A stretch of 64,000 bases of DNA from assembly GCA_022844225.1 (NCBI GenBank), contig JALHMC010000013.1:21163-85162 (forward strand). The letters run 5' to 3'. This document shows, piece by piece, positions 45,229 to 52,974 of this stretch. Made by a program: the position numbers and the translations under genes. The stretch comes from Hyphomicrobiaceae bacterium (GTDB lineage: Bacteria; Pseudomonadota; Alphaproteobacteria; Rhizobiales; Hyphomicrobiaceae). Positions within the stretch are counted from its first letter, which is position 1. Every line of letters begins with the position of its first letter. The notes below the pieces were generated by a model, which did not search any database, was not told the DNA's origin, and saw only the letters and a list, made by a program, of their open reading frames with translations.

Positions 45229-46920
45229 TCAGGTGCCGAGGACTTTGACGGCGTCCGTCTCGCGTGGTGCGACCACCTTCACCGCTTCGATGTGTTTGGC
45301 GACGACATCCCAGATGGGCGGGCCCTCGGTGCCCTGGTTGATGCTGGCCCAACCCGCGACGACGTAGTCCTTCTCGGCTTCGATCGCCTTGCCGGAGCCT
45401 AGAAGCGTCATCCCCGATATTCGCTGGCCGATGGGCTTCGACACGTCGATCGTGTAACCGAGCCCGCCGGTCCGAACCATGTCGCCACCCTGCTGATAGA
45501 AGGGGTCGGGGTTGAAGATGTTGTCGGCGACGTCCTCGAGGACCTCCTTCAATCGCCTGCCGGTCATCGTCATGCGATAGCAGGCGGGATAGGTCATCGC
45601 GGTCGCGTTGGTCACGTCCTCGAAGGTGATATCTTGACCGGGGAGAACACTGGTGCCCCAACGAATCCCCGGTGACAGCGCGATCTCGGCGTCGCGCTGC
45701 TTCAGGATCGCATCGCAGATCACGTCGTCGAAGGTGCCGTTGAAGTTTCCACGCCGATAGAGAACCGTGTCCGTCTTGCCGAGGACGCGGCCCAGATCCG
45801 TCGCGAACGGTGCACGTTGGCGCTCTATGATCGCCGTCATCGCGGCATCGGGCTTGATCGCATCGGCGAATATGGGGATCAGGCGGTAGCGATAGGCCCT
45901 GAGGCCGCCATCCCGCACGTCGAGATCGAGGCGGGAGACGAACTTGCCGTTCGACCCGGTTGCGATGATGAGAGTCTTGCCGATCAGGGTCGGTTGCGGC
46001 ACCGCGTCATGTGTATGCCCCGACAGAATGACGTCGATGCCCTTGACCACTTCGGCCACCTTGACGTCTACGTCGAAGCCGTTGTGCGACAGCAGTACGA
46101 CCAAGCCGGCTCCGGCCGCGCGCGCGTCGTCGACCTCCTTCTGCAGGTCGGCTTCGCGGATGCCGAAGGTCCACTTTGGGATCATCCAGCGGGGATTGGC
46201 GATCGGCGTGAACGGGAAAGCCTGGCCAATGACCGCGATTTTGACGCCACCGCGCTCGAACATTTTCTGGGCTGGAAACACACGGTCCTCGAACTCGGTG
46301 TCCCGAATGTTCTGCGCCAGGAACGGGAAGTCCAGCTTGTCTGCGAGTTCTTTGACCCGAGCGTCGCCGAGCGTGAACTCCCAATGACCCGTCATCGCGT
46401 CCGGCTTCAGCGCCGCCATGACGTCGACCATGTCCGCGCCCTTTGTCTGCAGCGCGGTCCAACTGCCGGACCAAGTGTCGCCGCCGTCGAGGAGCAGCAT
46501 ATTCCCTGCCCGCTCCGCGCGGATCGCCTTGAGGATGGTCGCGATCCGGTCGAGTCCACCCATGCGCCCGTAGTTGGCGGCAAGCGAAGCGAAATCTTCG
46601 TAGGTAAGAGCAAAAGCCTCTGCCGACTTCTCGGCGATGCCGAATTGCTTGCGGAATGCCTCGCCCGTCAGATGCGGCACTCGGCCCTTCGCGGAACCGA
46701 CACCGATATTAATCGAGGGCTCGCGGAAATGGATGGGGACGAGCTGCGCGTGAATATCGGTGAGGTGCACCAACGTGACGTTGCCGAGGGGCTCGAAAGC
46801 GAGCAGGTCGCGCTCGGTCAGGCTTTGCTGGGCCGCCAGCCGCGCCAGGCGCCCGGCACCCGAACCGGTCAGCATGGCCAATGCAGCGGCAGCGGTTGCG
46901 AATTCGCGACGCGATATCAT
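45229..46920 (-). CDS. soxB: SoxB, thiosulfohydrolase
   Basis: A 563-residue dimanganese hydrolase of the 5'-nucleotidase family that releases sulfate from SoxY-bound S-sulfocysteine. The Tat-like signal begins MISRREFATAAAALAM. The metal-site motifs are VHLTDIHAQL followed by HFREPSINIG, LLLDGGDTWSGSW, MTGHWEFTLG, VVLLSHNGFD and ILSGHTHDA. The block YPACYRMTMTGRRLKEVLEDV is also SoxB-specific. ATG 46920 places the signal correctly; the frame runs further upstream with shadow sequence. It is 57 bases upstream of soxC and 130 bases after soxZ in the leftward operon. Periplasmic. Confidence 0.96.
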   Translation of the reverse strand: MISRREFATAAAALAMLTGSGAGRLARLAAQQSLTERDLLAFEPLGNVTLVHLTDIHAQLVPIHFREPSINIGVGSAKGRVPHLTGEAFRKQFGIAEKSAEAFALTYEDFASLAANYGRMGGLDRIATILKAIRAERAGNMLLLDGGDTWSGSWTALQTKGADMVDVMAALKPDAMTGHWEFTLGDARVKELADKLDFPFLAQNIRDTEFEDRVFPAQKMFERGGVKIAVIGQAFPFTPIANPRWMIPKWTFGIREADLQKEVDDARAAGAGLVVLLSHNGFDVDVKVAEVVKGIDVILSGHTHDAVPQPTLIGKTLIIATGSNGKFVSRLDLDVRDGGLRAYRYRLIPIFADAIKPDAAMTAIIERQRAPFATDLGRVLGKTDTVLYRRGNFNGTFDDVICDAILKQRDAEIALSPGIRWGTSVLPGQDITFEDVTNATAMTYPACYRMTMTGRRLKEVLEDVADNIFNPDPFYQQGGDMVRTGGLGYTIDVSKPIGQRISGMTLLGSGKAIEAEKDYVVAGWASINQGTEGPPIWDVVAKHIEAVKVVAPRETDAVKVLGT

Positions 46921-47050
46921 GGCAGCGAGCCTTTCAGCCCAAGGTTCGAATACTGTCGCACTGCACGCACGGCGACTCGACCGGCGCCGGAGCGCCAACC
47001 AGAATCGCAGCGTCAATAGCGGGTGATCCCGAGCTCGGGCGCGAAGGGTC

Positions 47051-47377
47051 CTACCCGACGGTGATCTTGTGCTCGGACTTGTAGACAGAGCCGTCGTCGT
47101 CGATCCATTGGAAGACGAACGTGCCACTCTCAGGTACGCGGACGAAAAACGACTGATAGGGGTTTGCCGAAATCGCAGGATGCCAGTCAGCGCGAAACAG
47201 CTCCTTGCCGTTGAAGGTGGCAACGAACTGTTTGATGATCTTGCGCGGGATCGCCTTGCCGGACGCATCCTTGCGCTGACCGCTTTCCATCTCATGGCTG
47301 ATCAGGGTCTTGACCTCGATGACGTCGCCGGCTTTGGCGGTCGACGGCATGCGGACGCGGGGAGTGGGCGTGGCCAT
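47051..47377 (-). CDS. soxZ: SoxZ, sulfur carrier complex subunit
   Basis: A 108-residue immunoglobulin-like protein that binds SoxY and presents its cysteine arm. Recognisable sequence: RVRMPSTAKAGDVIEVKTLI, SHEMESGQRKDASGKAIPR, NGKELFRADWHPAISANPY and the ending SVYKSEHKITVG. It has no signal peptide, as is usual: SoxZ is carried out of the cell with Tat-exported SoxY. Start ATG 47377 matches the family length. It lies 69 bases downstream of soxY. Confidence 0.95.
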   Translation of the reverse strand: MATPTPRVRMPSTAKAGDVIEVKTLISHEMESGQRKDASGKAIPRKIIKQFVATFNGKELFRADWHPAISANPYQSFFVRVPESGTFVFQWIDDDGSVYKSEHKITVG

Positions 47378-47446
47378 GTCGGAACCTCGATAATCGCGCG
47401 TTGGGCGCGGAGTTCGTTGCAGGAAGGGCTCAGGCAACACGCGGCG

Positions 47447-47908
47447 TCAGCCGCCGCAGCCGCCGATCGTGACCTTCACTTCTTTCTTCGCCGTGTAGAC
47501 GTCACCGTTCGACATCTCGGCCACGGCAACGATGTTCTGCGTCTGGGCGAGGCGAATGCGGATCGAGGCGGCAGCCTTGGGCGCGAGCGGTGTGAACGTG
47601 AACGAGGCGATCAGCGGGCTCGGGTTGCCTTCCGCGAAGAAATGTACCGACTTGACGTAGTCGGCCTCGGTCATCGGGCTCTCGACCTCGAAGGACAGCG
47701 GCACGACGAGGCCGTTCTCGGCGATCGACGGCAGGTCGAGCTTGATCCGCCCTTCCTTGAGGGTTTTGCCCCCGAACAGTTTGGCGATCTCGTCGGCAAC
47801 CATCTTCGCATCGGCCCACGCGATCGCCGGGGCCAGTGTCAGCAGCGCCAAGCCACCTCCCGCCGAGGCCAGGAACGCGCGTCGCGATGCACCTGTGATC
47901 AAGGTCAT
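47447..47908 (-). CDS. soxY: SoxY, sulfur carrier protein
   Basis: A 153-residue periplasmic carrier to which all pathway intermediates are covalently attached. The swinging-arm C-terminus ends IGGCGG, with the essential cysteine third from last. A twin-arginine signal ([20 protein letters not shown], cleavage near AWADA) explains how SoxYZ is exported folded. The [17 protein letters not shown] block is typical. ATG 47908 has a purine-rich ribosome site (GGAGGAAGAC) just upstream. First gene of the leftward sox operon, divergent from soxA across 200 bases of regulatory DNA. Confidence 0.96.
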   Translation of the reverse strand: MTLITGASRRAFLASAGGGLALLTLAPAIAWADAKMVADEIAKLFGGKTLKEGRIKLDLPSIAENGLVVPLSFEVESPMTEADYVKSVHFFAEGNPSPLIASFTFTPLAPKAAASIRIRLAQTQNIVAVAEMSNGDVYTAKKEVKVTIGGCGG

Positions 47909-47974
47909 TCGTCTTCCTCCTCTGGTCGGCTTTTGGATGGGCCGAGCCGGCGCTCTTGCCGACGCCTGCGTTAA

Positions 47975-47998
47975 CACATAGTCGGATTAGCATATGTG
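47975..47998. promoter_or_regulatory. Inverted repeat CACATA-N12-TATGTG in the soxY/soxA region
   Basis: Perfect 6-bp arms at 47975-47980 and 47993-47998, inside an A/T-rich patch (47971-48010) of the divergent promoter region. It is a plausible operator for the ArsR-type SoxR encoded downstream. That link is inference, since the exact recognition sequence is not known to me for this lineage. Confidence 0.4.
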
Positions 47999-48036
47999 GA
48001 TATTATCTTGCAATGGTGGCGTTTGGCCAAGTAAGA

Positions 48037-48052
48037 ATTGATCGTGATCAAT
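48037..48052. promoter_or_regulatory. FNR/FixK-type box TTGAT-N4-ATCAA upstream of soxA
   Basis: ATTGATC at 48037-48043 and GATCAAT at 48046-48052 form a perfect palindrome containing the canonical anaerobox TTGAT-CGTG-ATCAA (48038-48051). It is centred 64.5 bases before the soxA TTG start, which fits activation of a soxA promoter; it may also serve soxY on the other side. The Crp/Fnr protein encoded at 52.1 kb is the natural candidate to bind it. Confidence 0.72.
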
Positions 48053-48108
48053 CGAAGCTAAGCCGTGCGGATGAACGACGCGGTGAGCGGTCTTCTCGGG
48101 AGGATACA

Positions 48109-48933
48109 TTGATAGGCAAAATGATCGCCGGCATCGTGACCGCCTTCACGATCATGGCGGCAGGGCTGCCTGCCTTTGCCCAGCAGGATGAGACCGAGAA
48201 GGAGATCGAGCGTTATCGCGCAATGATCTCGGATCCGTTCTCGAATCCAGGCTTCCTGTTCGTCGATCGTGGCGAGGCTCTTTGGAAGCAAGCGCGCGGC
48301 GAGAAGAACGTGTCGCTCGAGACCTGCGATCTCGGCGAAGGACCGGGCAAGCTGGAGGGAGCCTACGCCAAGTTGCCCCGCTATTTCGCGGACGCTGACC
48401 AAGTGATGGATCTCGAGCAGCGCTTGCTGTGGTGCATGGAGAAGATCCAGGCGCTTGATACGAAGGACATCGTCAAGCGTAAGTTTGGACGGCCGGGCGT
48501 CACCTCCGACATGCAGGACCTCGTTGCTTTCATCGCCAACAAGTCGAACGACATGAAAATCGCGCCGCAGCTGAGCCATCCTAAAGAGCAGGCGATGGCG
48601 GCCTTAGGCGAGGCTCTGTTCTACCGTCGGGGTGGACAATGGGACTTCTCGTGCGCGACGTGCCACGAGGCGACGGGCCAGCGCATCCGCCTGCAGGCGC
48701 TACCGGTACTCTCGAAGCCCGGACCCGCGGCGCAGGCGACGATGGCGACCTGGCCGACATATCGGGTCTCGCAAAGCCAAGTGCGCACGATGCAACATCG
48801 CCTATGGGATTGTTATTGGCAGATGCGGTGGCCGGACGCGAAGTATGGCGCTGAGGCCATCACGGCACTCACGGCTTATCTGATGCAGAACGCGGCCGGG
48901 GGCGAAATCCAAGTCCCTTCGATCAAGCGCTGA
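48109..48933 (+). CDS. soxA: SoxA, L-cysteine S-thiosulfotransferase cytochrome subunit
   Basis: With SoxX, this cytochrome joins thiosulfate to the SoxY cysteine in the periplasm. The chosen start is TTG 48109: GGGAGG sits 6 bases upstream and the Sec signal ([19 protein letters not shown]) follows at once; ATG 48121 is the alternative. The 274-residue protein has one CxxCH heme site (CATCH, 182-186). The position of the first heme in diheme SoxA is replaced by Cys73 and Cys109, probably a disulfide. The catalytic heme-ligand cysteine, normally a persulfide, is Cys235 in [12 protein letters not shown]. It leads the rightward operon. Confidence 0.94.
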   Translation: MIGKMIAGIVTAFTIMAAGLPAFAQQDETEKEIERYRAMISDPFSNPGFLFVDRGEALWKQARGEKNVSLETCDLGEGPGKLEGAYAKLPRYFADADQVMDLEQRLLWCMEKIQALDTKDIVKRKFGRPGVTSDMQDLVAFIANKSNDMKIAPQLSHPKEQAMAALGEALFYRRGGQWDFSCATCHEATGQRIRLQALPVLSKPGPAAQATMATWPTYRVSQSQVRTMQHRLWDCYWQMRWPDAKYGAEAITALTAYLMQNAAGGEIQVPSIKR

Positions 48934-48946
48934 GGGGGAGGCGACT

Positions 48947-49570
48947 ATGAGAACTACATTGAAAGCTGCTGGCATCGCTGCCCTCGGCGCGCTCGTGCTG
49001 GCAGGCCCCGCTCGCGCTCAGTCTACGAAGGTCGATCCGGCTGTCGTCGAGGCCGCCGTAAAGGGCATGTTCGGTCATGCCCCTGCTGAATGGCAGGAGC
49101 GCATCGTCCAGGATGAGACACAAAAAGCGTGCTCGCTTAACCGCAACCAGCCACCAGCGGACATCGCCAATGCGATTACCGCGCGGGAAACGAAGAACGT
49201 CGTCTTGCCCGCGGACGGCAAGTTCCTCGGGGATTGGAAATCAGGCGAGAAGATCGCCCAAAGCGGCTACGGCGGTCGGCACACGGACGACCCCAAGCGG
49301 GAACTCGGCGGCAACTGCTACGCCTGCCATCAACTCTCCAAGACGGAGTTGAGCTTCGGCACGATGGGGCCGTCCCTGCTCGAATACGGCAAGATCCGCA
49401 AGTACGCTCTCGAGGATGCCAAGGCGGCCTACATCAAGATCTACAATGCGCAAGCCGTGTTCCCATGCTCGAACATGCCGCGCCTGGGCCACAACAAACA
49501 TCTGAACGAACAGCAGATCAAGGATCTGGTCGCGCTGCTGTTCGATCCGGAAAGTCCGGTCAACAAGTAG
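48947..49570 (+). CDS. soxX: SoxX, L-cysteine S-thiosulfotransferase cytochrome subunit
   Basis: Monoheme cytochrome c of 207 residues, partner of SoxA. Signal peptide MRTTLKAAGIAALGALVLAG, cleavage near ARAQS. Heme site CYACH at 124-128; the axial Met is likely in FPCSNMPRLGHNKHL. The long N-terminal extension before the heme, including Cys62 and the SGYGGRHTDDPKRELGGN stretch, marks the larger SoxX class, and Cys62 could pair with the cysteine near residue 174. GGGGGAGG lies upstream of ATG 48947. It follows soxA by 13 bases; the A-then-X order differs from the frequent soxXYZAB order. Confidence 0.94.
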   Translation: MRTTLKAAGIAALGALVLAGPARAQSTKVDPAVVEAAVKGMFGHAPAEWQERIVQDETQKACSLNRNQPPADIANAITARETKNVVLPADGKFLGDWKSGEKIAQSGYGGRHTDDPKRELGGNCYACHQLSKTELSFGTMGPSLLEYGKIRKYALEDAKAAYIKIYNAQAVFPCSNMPRLGHNKHLNEQQIKDLVALLFDPESPVNK

Positions 49571-49581
49571 TGGGATCGTTC

Positions 49582-50160
49582 ATGGCATCGGACAGCGATC
49601 GGAACAGTTCGGCGGCGCGGTGCGGTGGCGCGCTCCGCCTCGCTGCCGTGCTGTTCGGCCTCCTTCTGCTGGTCGGTAGCGGACGCCCGCTCGCAGCGGC
49701 TGAACTCGTCATGTTCGTGGACACCGGGTGTCCCTGGTGCCTGCGCTGGGATCGCGAGGTCGGAGAGGCCTACGAGCGATCGGAGGAAGGACGGCGCGCG
49801 CCCCTGCGCCGCCTCCATATCTCCAAGGCACGCCGATCGGGACTAACCCTCGCAAGTGCAGTGACGGTGACTCCAACCTTCGTCCTGGTCGACGGAGGAT
49901 TGGAAGTTGGGCGGATCACCGGCTATCCAGGCGCTGATTTCTTCTGGGGGATGCTGGGCGAGTTGTTGGCTCGCCTAGCGCCTCCGGCGCCGGACAAGCC
50001 ACGAGACGCGGGCGTAGCGCCTACCCCGTCGCAGGACGTCGGGCGCTCGACGCATCAGGCGGGTCGGGCGTCAGCAGGTTTGAGGCTGGCGATTGGCTCG
50101 GCCGACATCGTCCGGAAACGTCGTGCTCCCATCGGACTCGCTGTGGACGGTGCAGGATGA
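49582..50160 (+). CDS. soxS: SoxS-like thioredoxin-fold protein
   Basis: A 192-residue periplasmic thiol-disulfide protein thought in other Sox systems to keep SoxY or its partners reduced and active. A hydrophobic signal/anchor (RLAAVLFGLLLLVGSGRPLA) precedes LVMFVDTGCPWCLRWDREVG, where the redox pair is CPWC (Cys50-Cys53), and the cis-Pro loop is VTVTPTFVLV. The thioredoxin part ends near residue 130. Another 60 residues of Pro/Arg/Ala-rich sequence follow with no domain, longer than known SoxS. The stop overlaps the soxR start as ATGA. Start ATG 49582 lacks a strong ribosome site. Confidence 0.85.
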   Translation: MASDSDRNSSAARCGGALRLAAVLFGLLLLVGSGRPLAAAELVMFVDTGCPWCLRWDREVGEAYERSEEGRRAPLRRLHISKARRSGLTLASAVTVTPTFVLVDGGLEVGRITGYPGADFFWGMLGELLARLAPPAPDKPRDAGVAPTPSQDVGRSTHQAGRASAGLRLAIGSADIVRKRRAPIGLAVDGAG

Positions 50161-50516
50161 GCGAAACAATTGCGCGCGAGATCGAGAACGCTCTGGCGAG
50201 TGGTCAGGAGGTCTCGGTCGAGCTTCAGTCCCTGATGCGCAAAGCTCGCAAGGCGAGCGATTTTCTGAAGGCGCTCGCGCACGAGAACCGGTTGGTCATT
50301 CTTTGCTTGTTGAGCGAGCGGGAGCGGTCGGTGACCGAACTCGAGGGCTTATTGGCATTGAGCCAAGCGACGGTGTCGCAGCAACTTGCCCGCCTGCGCC
50401 ATGAGGGTCTCGTCGAGACGCGACGCGAGGGCCGAGCTATCTATTACAGCCTCGCCGACGAAGCGACCCGGCGCTTCATCCAGGCCATCTACGAAAAATT
50501 CTGCCGCGACTGCTGA
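50157..50516 (+). CDS. soxR: ArsR-family sulfide/persulfide-responsive repressor (SoxR/BigR/SqrR type)
   Basis: A 119-residue winged-helix repressor. Helix-turn-helix: SVTELEGLLALSQATVSQQLARLRHEGLV; wing: REGRAIYYSLAD. Cys50 (in VILCLL) and Cys116 (in KFCRDC) are 66 residues apart, the same spacing as the sulfide-sensing pair of BigR and SqrR, which form a disulfide or tetrasulfide on exposure to persulfide and then leave DNA. Cys119 is an extra C-terminal thiol. This is a repressor of sox genes and not the redox SoxR of enteric bacteria. It overlaps soxS by 4 bases (ATGA) and likely controls the divergent soxY/soxA promoters. Confidence 0.92.
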   Translation: MSETIAREIENALASGQEVSVELQSLMRKARKASDFLKALAHENRLVILCLLSERERSVTELEGLLALSQATVSQQLARLRHEGLVETRREGRAIYYSLADEATRRFIQAIYEKFCRDC

Positions 50517-50553
50517 CAGCCGGGACGCCAGCCCCGTCGACGAGAGAGATGCC

Positions 50554-51627
50554 TTGGACCTCGACTACGGTACCATCGGCGGCTTCCTGTGTGGCGCCAT
50601 CGCCGGCGGCGGTGCCCGCTACGGTCGCGTTTGCTCGATGAGCGCCATCGAGGACGCCCTGGTTGCGCGCGACTACCGGGGTGCGAAGGCATGGGGCCTC
50701 GCCATCGCCGTGGCGGGCCTCGCCACGCTGGCCATGGTGGGTCTTGGTCTCGTCGATCTCTCCACCAGCGCGGCGCTGGCGCCCCGGCTGCACGTACTCG
50801 GCGTGATCCTGGGAGGCATTGCGTTCGGGATCGGCATGTCCCTGGTCGGTACCTGCAGTTTCGGCCTGATCGTGCGTAGTGGAGGCGGTGATCTGCGCGC
50901 GCTCATTGCGGCCCTGATCGTCGGTATTTTCGCGTTCGCCGTCACAGCTGGCCTCTTGTCCCCCCTGCGGCTCGTTCTCCTGGACGTCGGCATGGTCCAG
51001 ATGCCCGTTCTCGGGCAGGCGTCCTTGCAACGGCTGCTGTCGTGGCTCATCGGCGCGGCTCTCGCGCACCTGCTAGTCGTGGCGGGATTGATAGCGCTGG
51101 CCGTTGTCGCGCTGCTCGATGCCCGCCTTCTGCGCCGACCGCGCCTCGTCGCCAGCGCTGTTTTGATTGGACTGGCGGTAGCGGGTGGTTGGCTGGCGAC
51201 GAGCCTGGCCGTCCGCGAACTCACTGCAACGCGGGTCGAAAGCCTGTCGTACGTGGCCCCGGTCGGACGGGCTCTACTGCAATTCATGGCGGTCCCTATC
51301 CGCGACGGCAACTTCGGGATGGCAGCCGTCATGGGGGCGGCGCTCGCGTCGTTCGCGGTGGCGGCGGCACGTGGCGAGCTGCGATGGGAGGCTTTCGACG
51401 ATCCCCGCGAAATGCGGCGGCACTTGGTGGGCGCGGCTCTGATGGGCGTTGGTGGTGTTCTGGCCCAGGGCTGCACGGTCGGGCAGGGCCTCACGGCGGC
51501 CAGCGCTCTCGCGATCAGCGCGCCGATCTTCATCGCCTCCGTGCTCTTCGGCGCGCAGGCCGGACTTAAATTCCTGATCGAAGGCACGTCGCTTTGGCGG
51601 CTGGGCTTTTCGCCGCGTGCCGATTGA
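50554..51627 (+). CDS. soxT: YeeE/YedE-family sulfur-compound transporter (SoxT-like)
   Basis: An inner-membrane protein of 357 residues with about nine to ten helices. It is a member of the YeeE/YedE (DUF395) family that carries thiosulfate or other sulfur anions. Conserved cysteine/glycine motifs: FLCGAIAGGGARYGRVCSM, MSLVGTCSFGLIVRSGGG and LAQGCTVGQGLTAASALA. The only plausible start is TTG 50554, preceded by GAGAGAGA; upstream in-frame sequence overlaps soxR and is not membrane-like. SoxT genes are common in Sox clusters and may supply a signal or sulfur to the cytoplasm for SoxR sensing. It follows soxR by 37 bases. Confidence 0.88.
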   Translation: MDLDYGTIGGFLCGAIAGGGARYGRVCSMSAIEDALVARDYRGAKAWGLAIAVAGLATLAMVGLGLVDLSTSAALAPRLHVLGVILGGIAFGIGMSLVGTCSFGLIVRSGGGDLRALIAALIVGIFAFAVTAGLLSPLRLVLLDVGMVQMPVLGQASLQRLLSWLIGAALAHLLVVAGLIALAVVALLDARLLRRPRLVASAVLIGLAVAGGWLATSLAVRELTATRVESLSYVAPVGRALLQFMAVPIRDGNFGMAAVMGAALASFAVAAARGELRWEAFDDPREMRRHLVGAALMGVGGVLAQGCTVGQGLTAASALAISAPIFIASVLFGAQAGLKFLIEGTSLWRLGFSPRAD

Positions 51628-51691
51628 GCACCTTGTTTGAAGAGGATCGCGCTCCTAATCAAAGGGCGTGATCGGTTGAAGGGAGGTACGA

Positions 51692-52090
51692 ATGCGCACT
51701 AGTTTGGCTCTCGTCGGTGGACTCGCGTCCATGCTCGGTATGTCGGTGCTAACGCCGGTCGCGGCCCAGGACGTCGAAAATGGCGCCGAGGTCTACAAGA
51801 AGTGCCGCGCTTGCCATCAGATCGGCGAGGGGGCGAAGAATGCGGTAGGTCCATCGCTCAACGGGCTGTTCGGGCGCAAGGCCGGGACCATCGAGGGCTT
51901 CAGCTACTCCGATGCGAACAAGAACTCTGGCGTCACATGGGACGATGCGACGTTCGCCAACTACATCAAGGATCCGCGGGCGGCCATGCCTGGCAACAAA
52001 ATGGCGTTCGCTGGCGTCAAGGATCCCGAAGACATCAAGGATCTGACGGCGTTCTTGAAACAGTACGACGCGACGGGCAAGAAGAAGTGA
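51692..52090 (+). CDS. Class I cytochrome c2
   Basis: A 132-residue precursor. The signal peptide ends near PVAAQD. Heme site CRACH at 38-42 in YKKCRACHQIGEG; axial Met in PGNKMAFAGVKD. GPSLNGLFGRKAGTIEGFSYS is the mitochondrial-like cytochrome c2 motif. GGGAGG lies 7 bases before ATG 51692. Located in the sox cluster, it is a good candidate to pass electrons from SoxAX, SoxCD and the sulfide dehydrogenase to a terminal oxidase or reductase. It has a 64-base gap before it and a 45-base gap before the Crp/Fnr gene. Confidence 0.93.
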   Translation: MRTSLALVGGLASMLGMSVLTPVAAQDVENGAEVYKKCRACHQIGEGAKNAVGPSLNGLFGRKAGTIEGFSYSDANKNSGVTWDDATFANYIKDPRAAMPGNKMAFAGVKDPEDIKDLTAFLKQYDATGKKK

Positions 52091-52135
52091 AGTAGGGGGC
52101 GTCCGCGCTTCCAACTGTGCGGAAGGAGGTTTGGC

Positions 52136-52798
52136 ATGGCCGTTGCCTCCTGGATCGAACGGTTCGAGGGACTGGCGTCCCTCGACCAGTACGCGCGGGA
52201 TGAACTCCTGCGCACCGGTCGCATCGTCGAGATGCCGGCGGGGCGCCGCATCTTCGGTCCTGGCCAAGCACCTTCGAGCTTCATGCTGATGCTCGAAGGC
52301 ACCGTGCGGGTTCACCAGATCTCGGAGTCCGGGCGCGAAATTGTACTTTTTCGCGTGACGGAAGGCGAGAGTTGCGCACTCACCACCGCCTGCCTGCTCG
52401 GCTATCAGGATTACATCGCCGAAGCTGTCGCCGAGACCAACATCCGCGCTGTCGCCATTCCTCGCGAGACGTTCGATCGGCTCGTAGCCCGATCGGCGGC
52501 CTTTCGCCGCTTCGTGTTCATGGCTTTCAGTCGCCGCGTCACCGACTTGTGCAGGGTCATCGACGAGGTCGCGTTTCAGCGGATGGACATACGACTTGCG
52601 GCGCGCCTGCTCGATCGTGCCGGAACAGGCTCGACGCTGTCTCTGACGCATCAGGAGCTTGCCGCCGAGCTCGGCACTGCGCGCGAGGTCGTGAGCCGCC
52701 AGCTCCATGAACTGCAGCGCCGTGGCTGGATCGTCTCAGGGCGCGGTAACATCGAGATCAAGGATCGCGCGGCGATTGAGGCGCTTGCGCACAGCTGA
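52136..52798 (+). CDS. Crp/Fnr-family transcriptional regulator
   Basis: A 220-residue regulator: cyclic-nucleotide-like beta roll (about 25-115), dimer helix (about 120-150) and a C-terminal helix-turn-helix LTHQELAAELGTAREVVSRQL. The recognition helix carries Glu184-x-x-Ser187-Arg188, the ExxSR signature of FNR-class proteins that read TTGAT-N4-ATCAA. The N-terminal cysteine cluster of oxygen-sensing FNR is absent; only Cys80, Cys86 and Cys139 occur, so the signal is not a classic [4Fe-4S] cluster. It could be a FixK/DNR/NnrR-like or thiol sensor. GGAAGGAGG lies 7 bases before the ATG. A matching box lies in front of soxA. Confidence 0.9.
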   Translation: MAVASWIERFEGLASLDQYARDELLRTGRIVEMPAGRRIFGPGQAPSSFMLMLEGTVRVHQISESGREIVLFRVTEGESCALTTACLLGYQDYIAEAVAETNIRAVAIPRETFDRLVARSAAFRRFVFMAFSRRVTDLCRVIDEVAFQRMDIRLAARLLDRAGTGSTLSLTHQELAAELGTAREVVSRQLHELQRRGWIVSGRGNIEIKDRAAIEALAHS

Positions 52799-52915
52799 GC
52801 GCGCGTAGGGCTATCGCGGTCGAAGGGGCGCCTGGGTTCCTCGTCGCTCTGGATCGTCGGTGTCGGCGCTCTAGCTATCCTTGCCACGCTGATCCGGGCG
52901 GCGCTCAAGCTCTGA
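52799..52915 (+). pseudogene. In-frame post-stop extension with a membrane-helix-like segment
   Basis: After the Crp/Fnr stop TGA (52796-52798) the same frame stays open for 38 codons and ends at a TGA (52913-52915). It encodes a short basic part and then SSSLWIVGVGALAILATLIR, a convincing membrane helix. No ATG, GTG or TTG start lies inside. It may be a relic of a small membrane protein, or chance. Confidence 0.3.
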
Positions 52916-52974
52916 AGGGTTCGGTGGCTGTCCGGCGCTGGTCAGACGCAACGCGCGAGCTTAAGGCTGCATCT

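Noticed and set aside
46940..46960. A GGTTCGAATAC sequence resembling a tRNA T-loop upstream of soxB
   Set aside because: No matching acceptor, D or anticodon stems around it.
45817..47019. A 400-codon rightward open frame opposite soxB
   Set aside because: soxB is certain and the composition of the antisense product is shadow-like.
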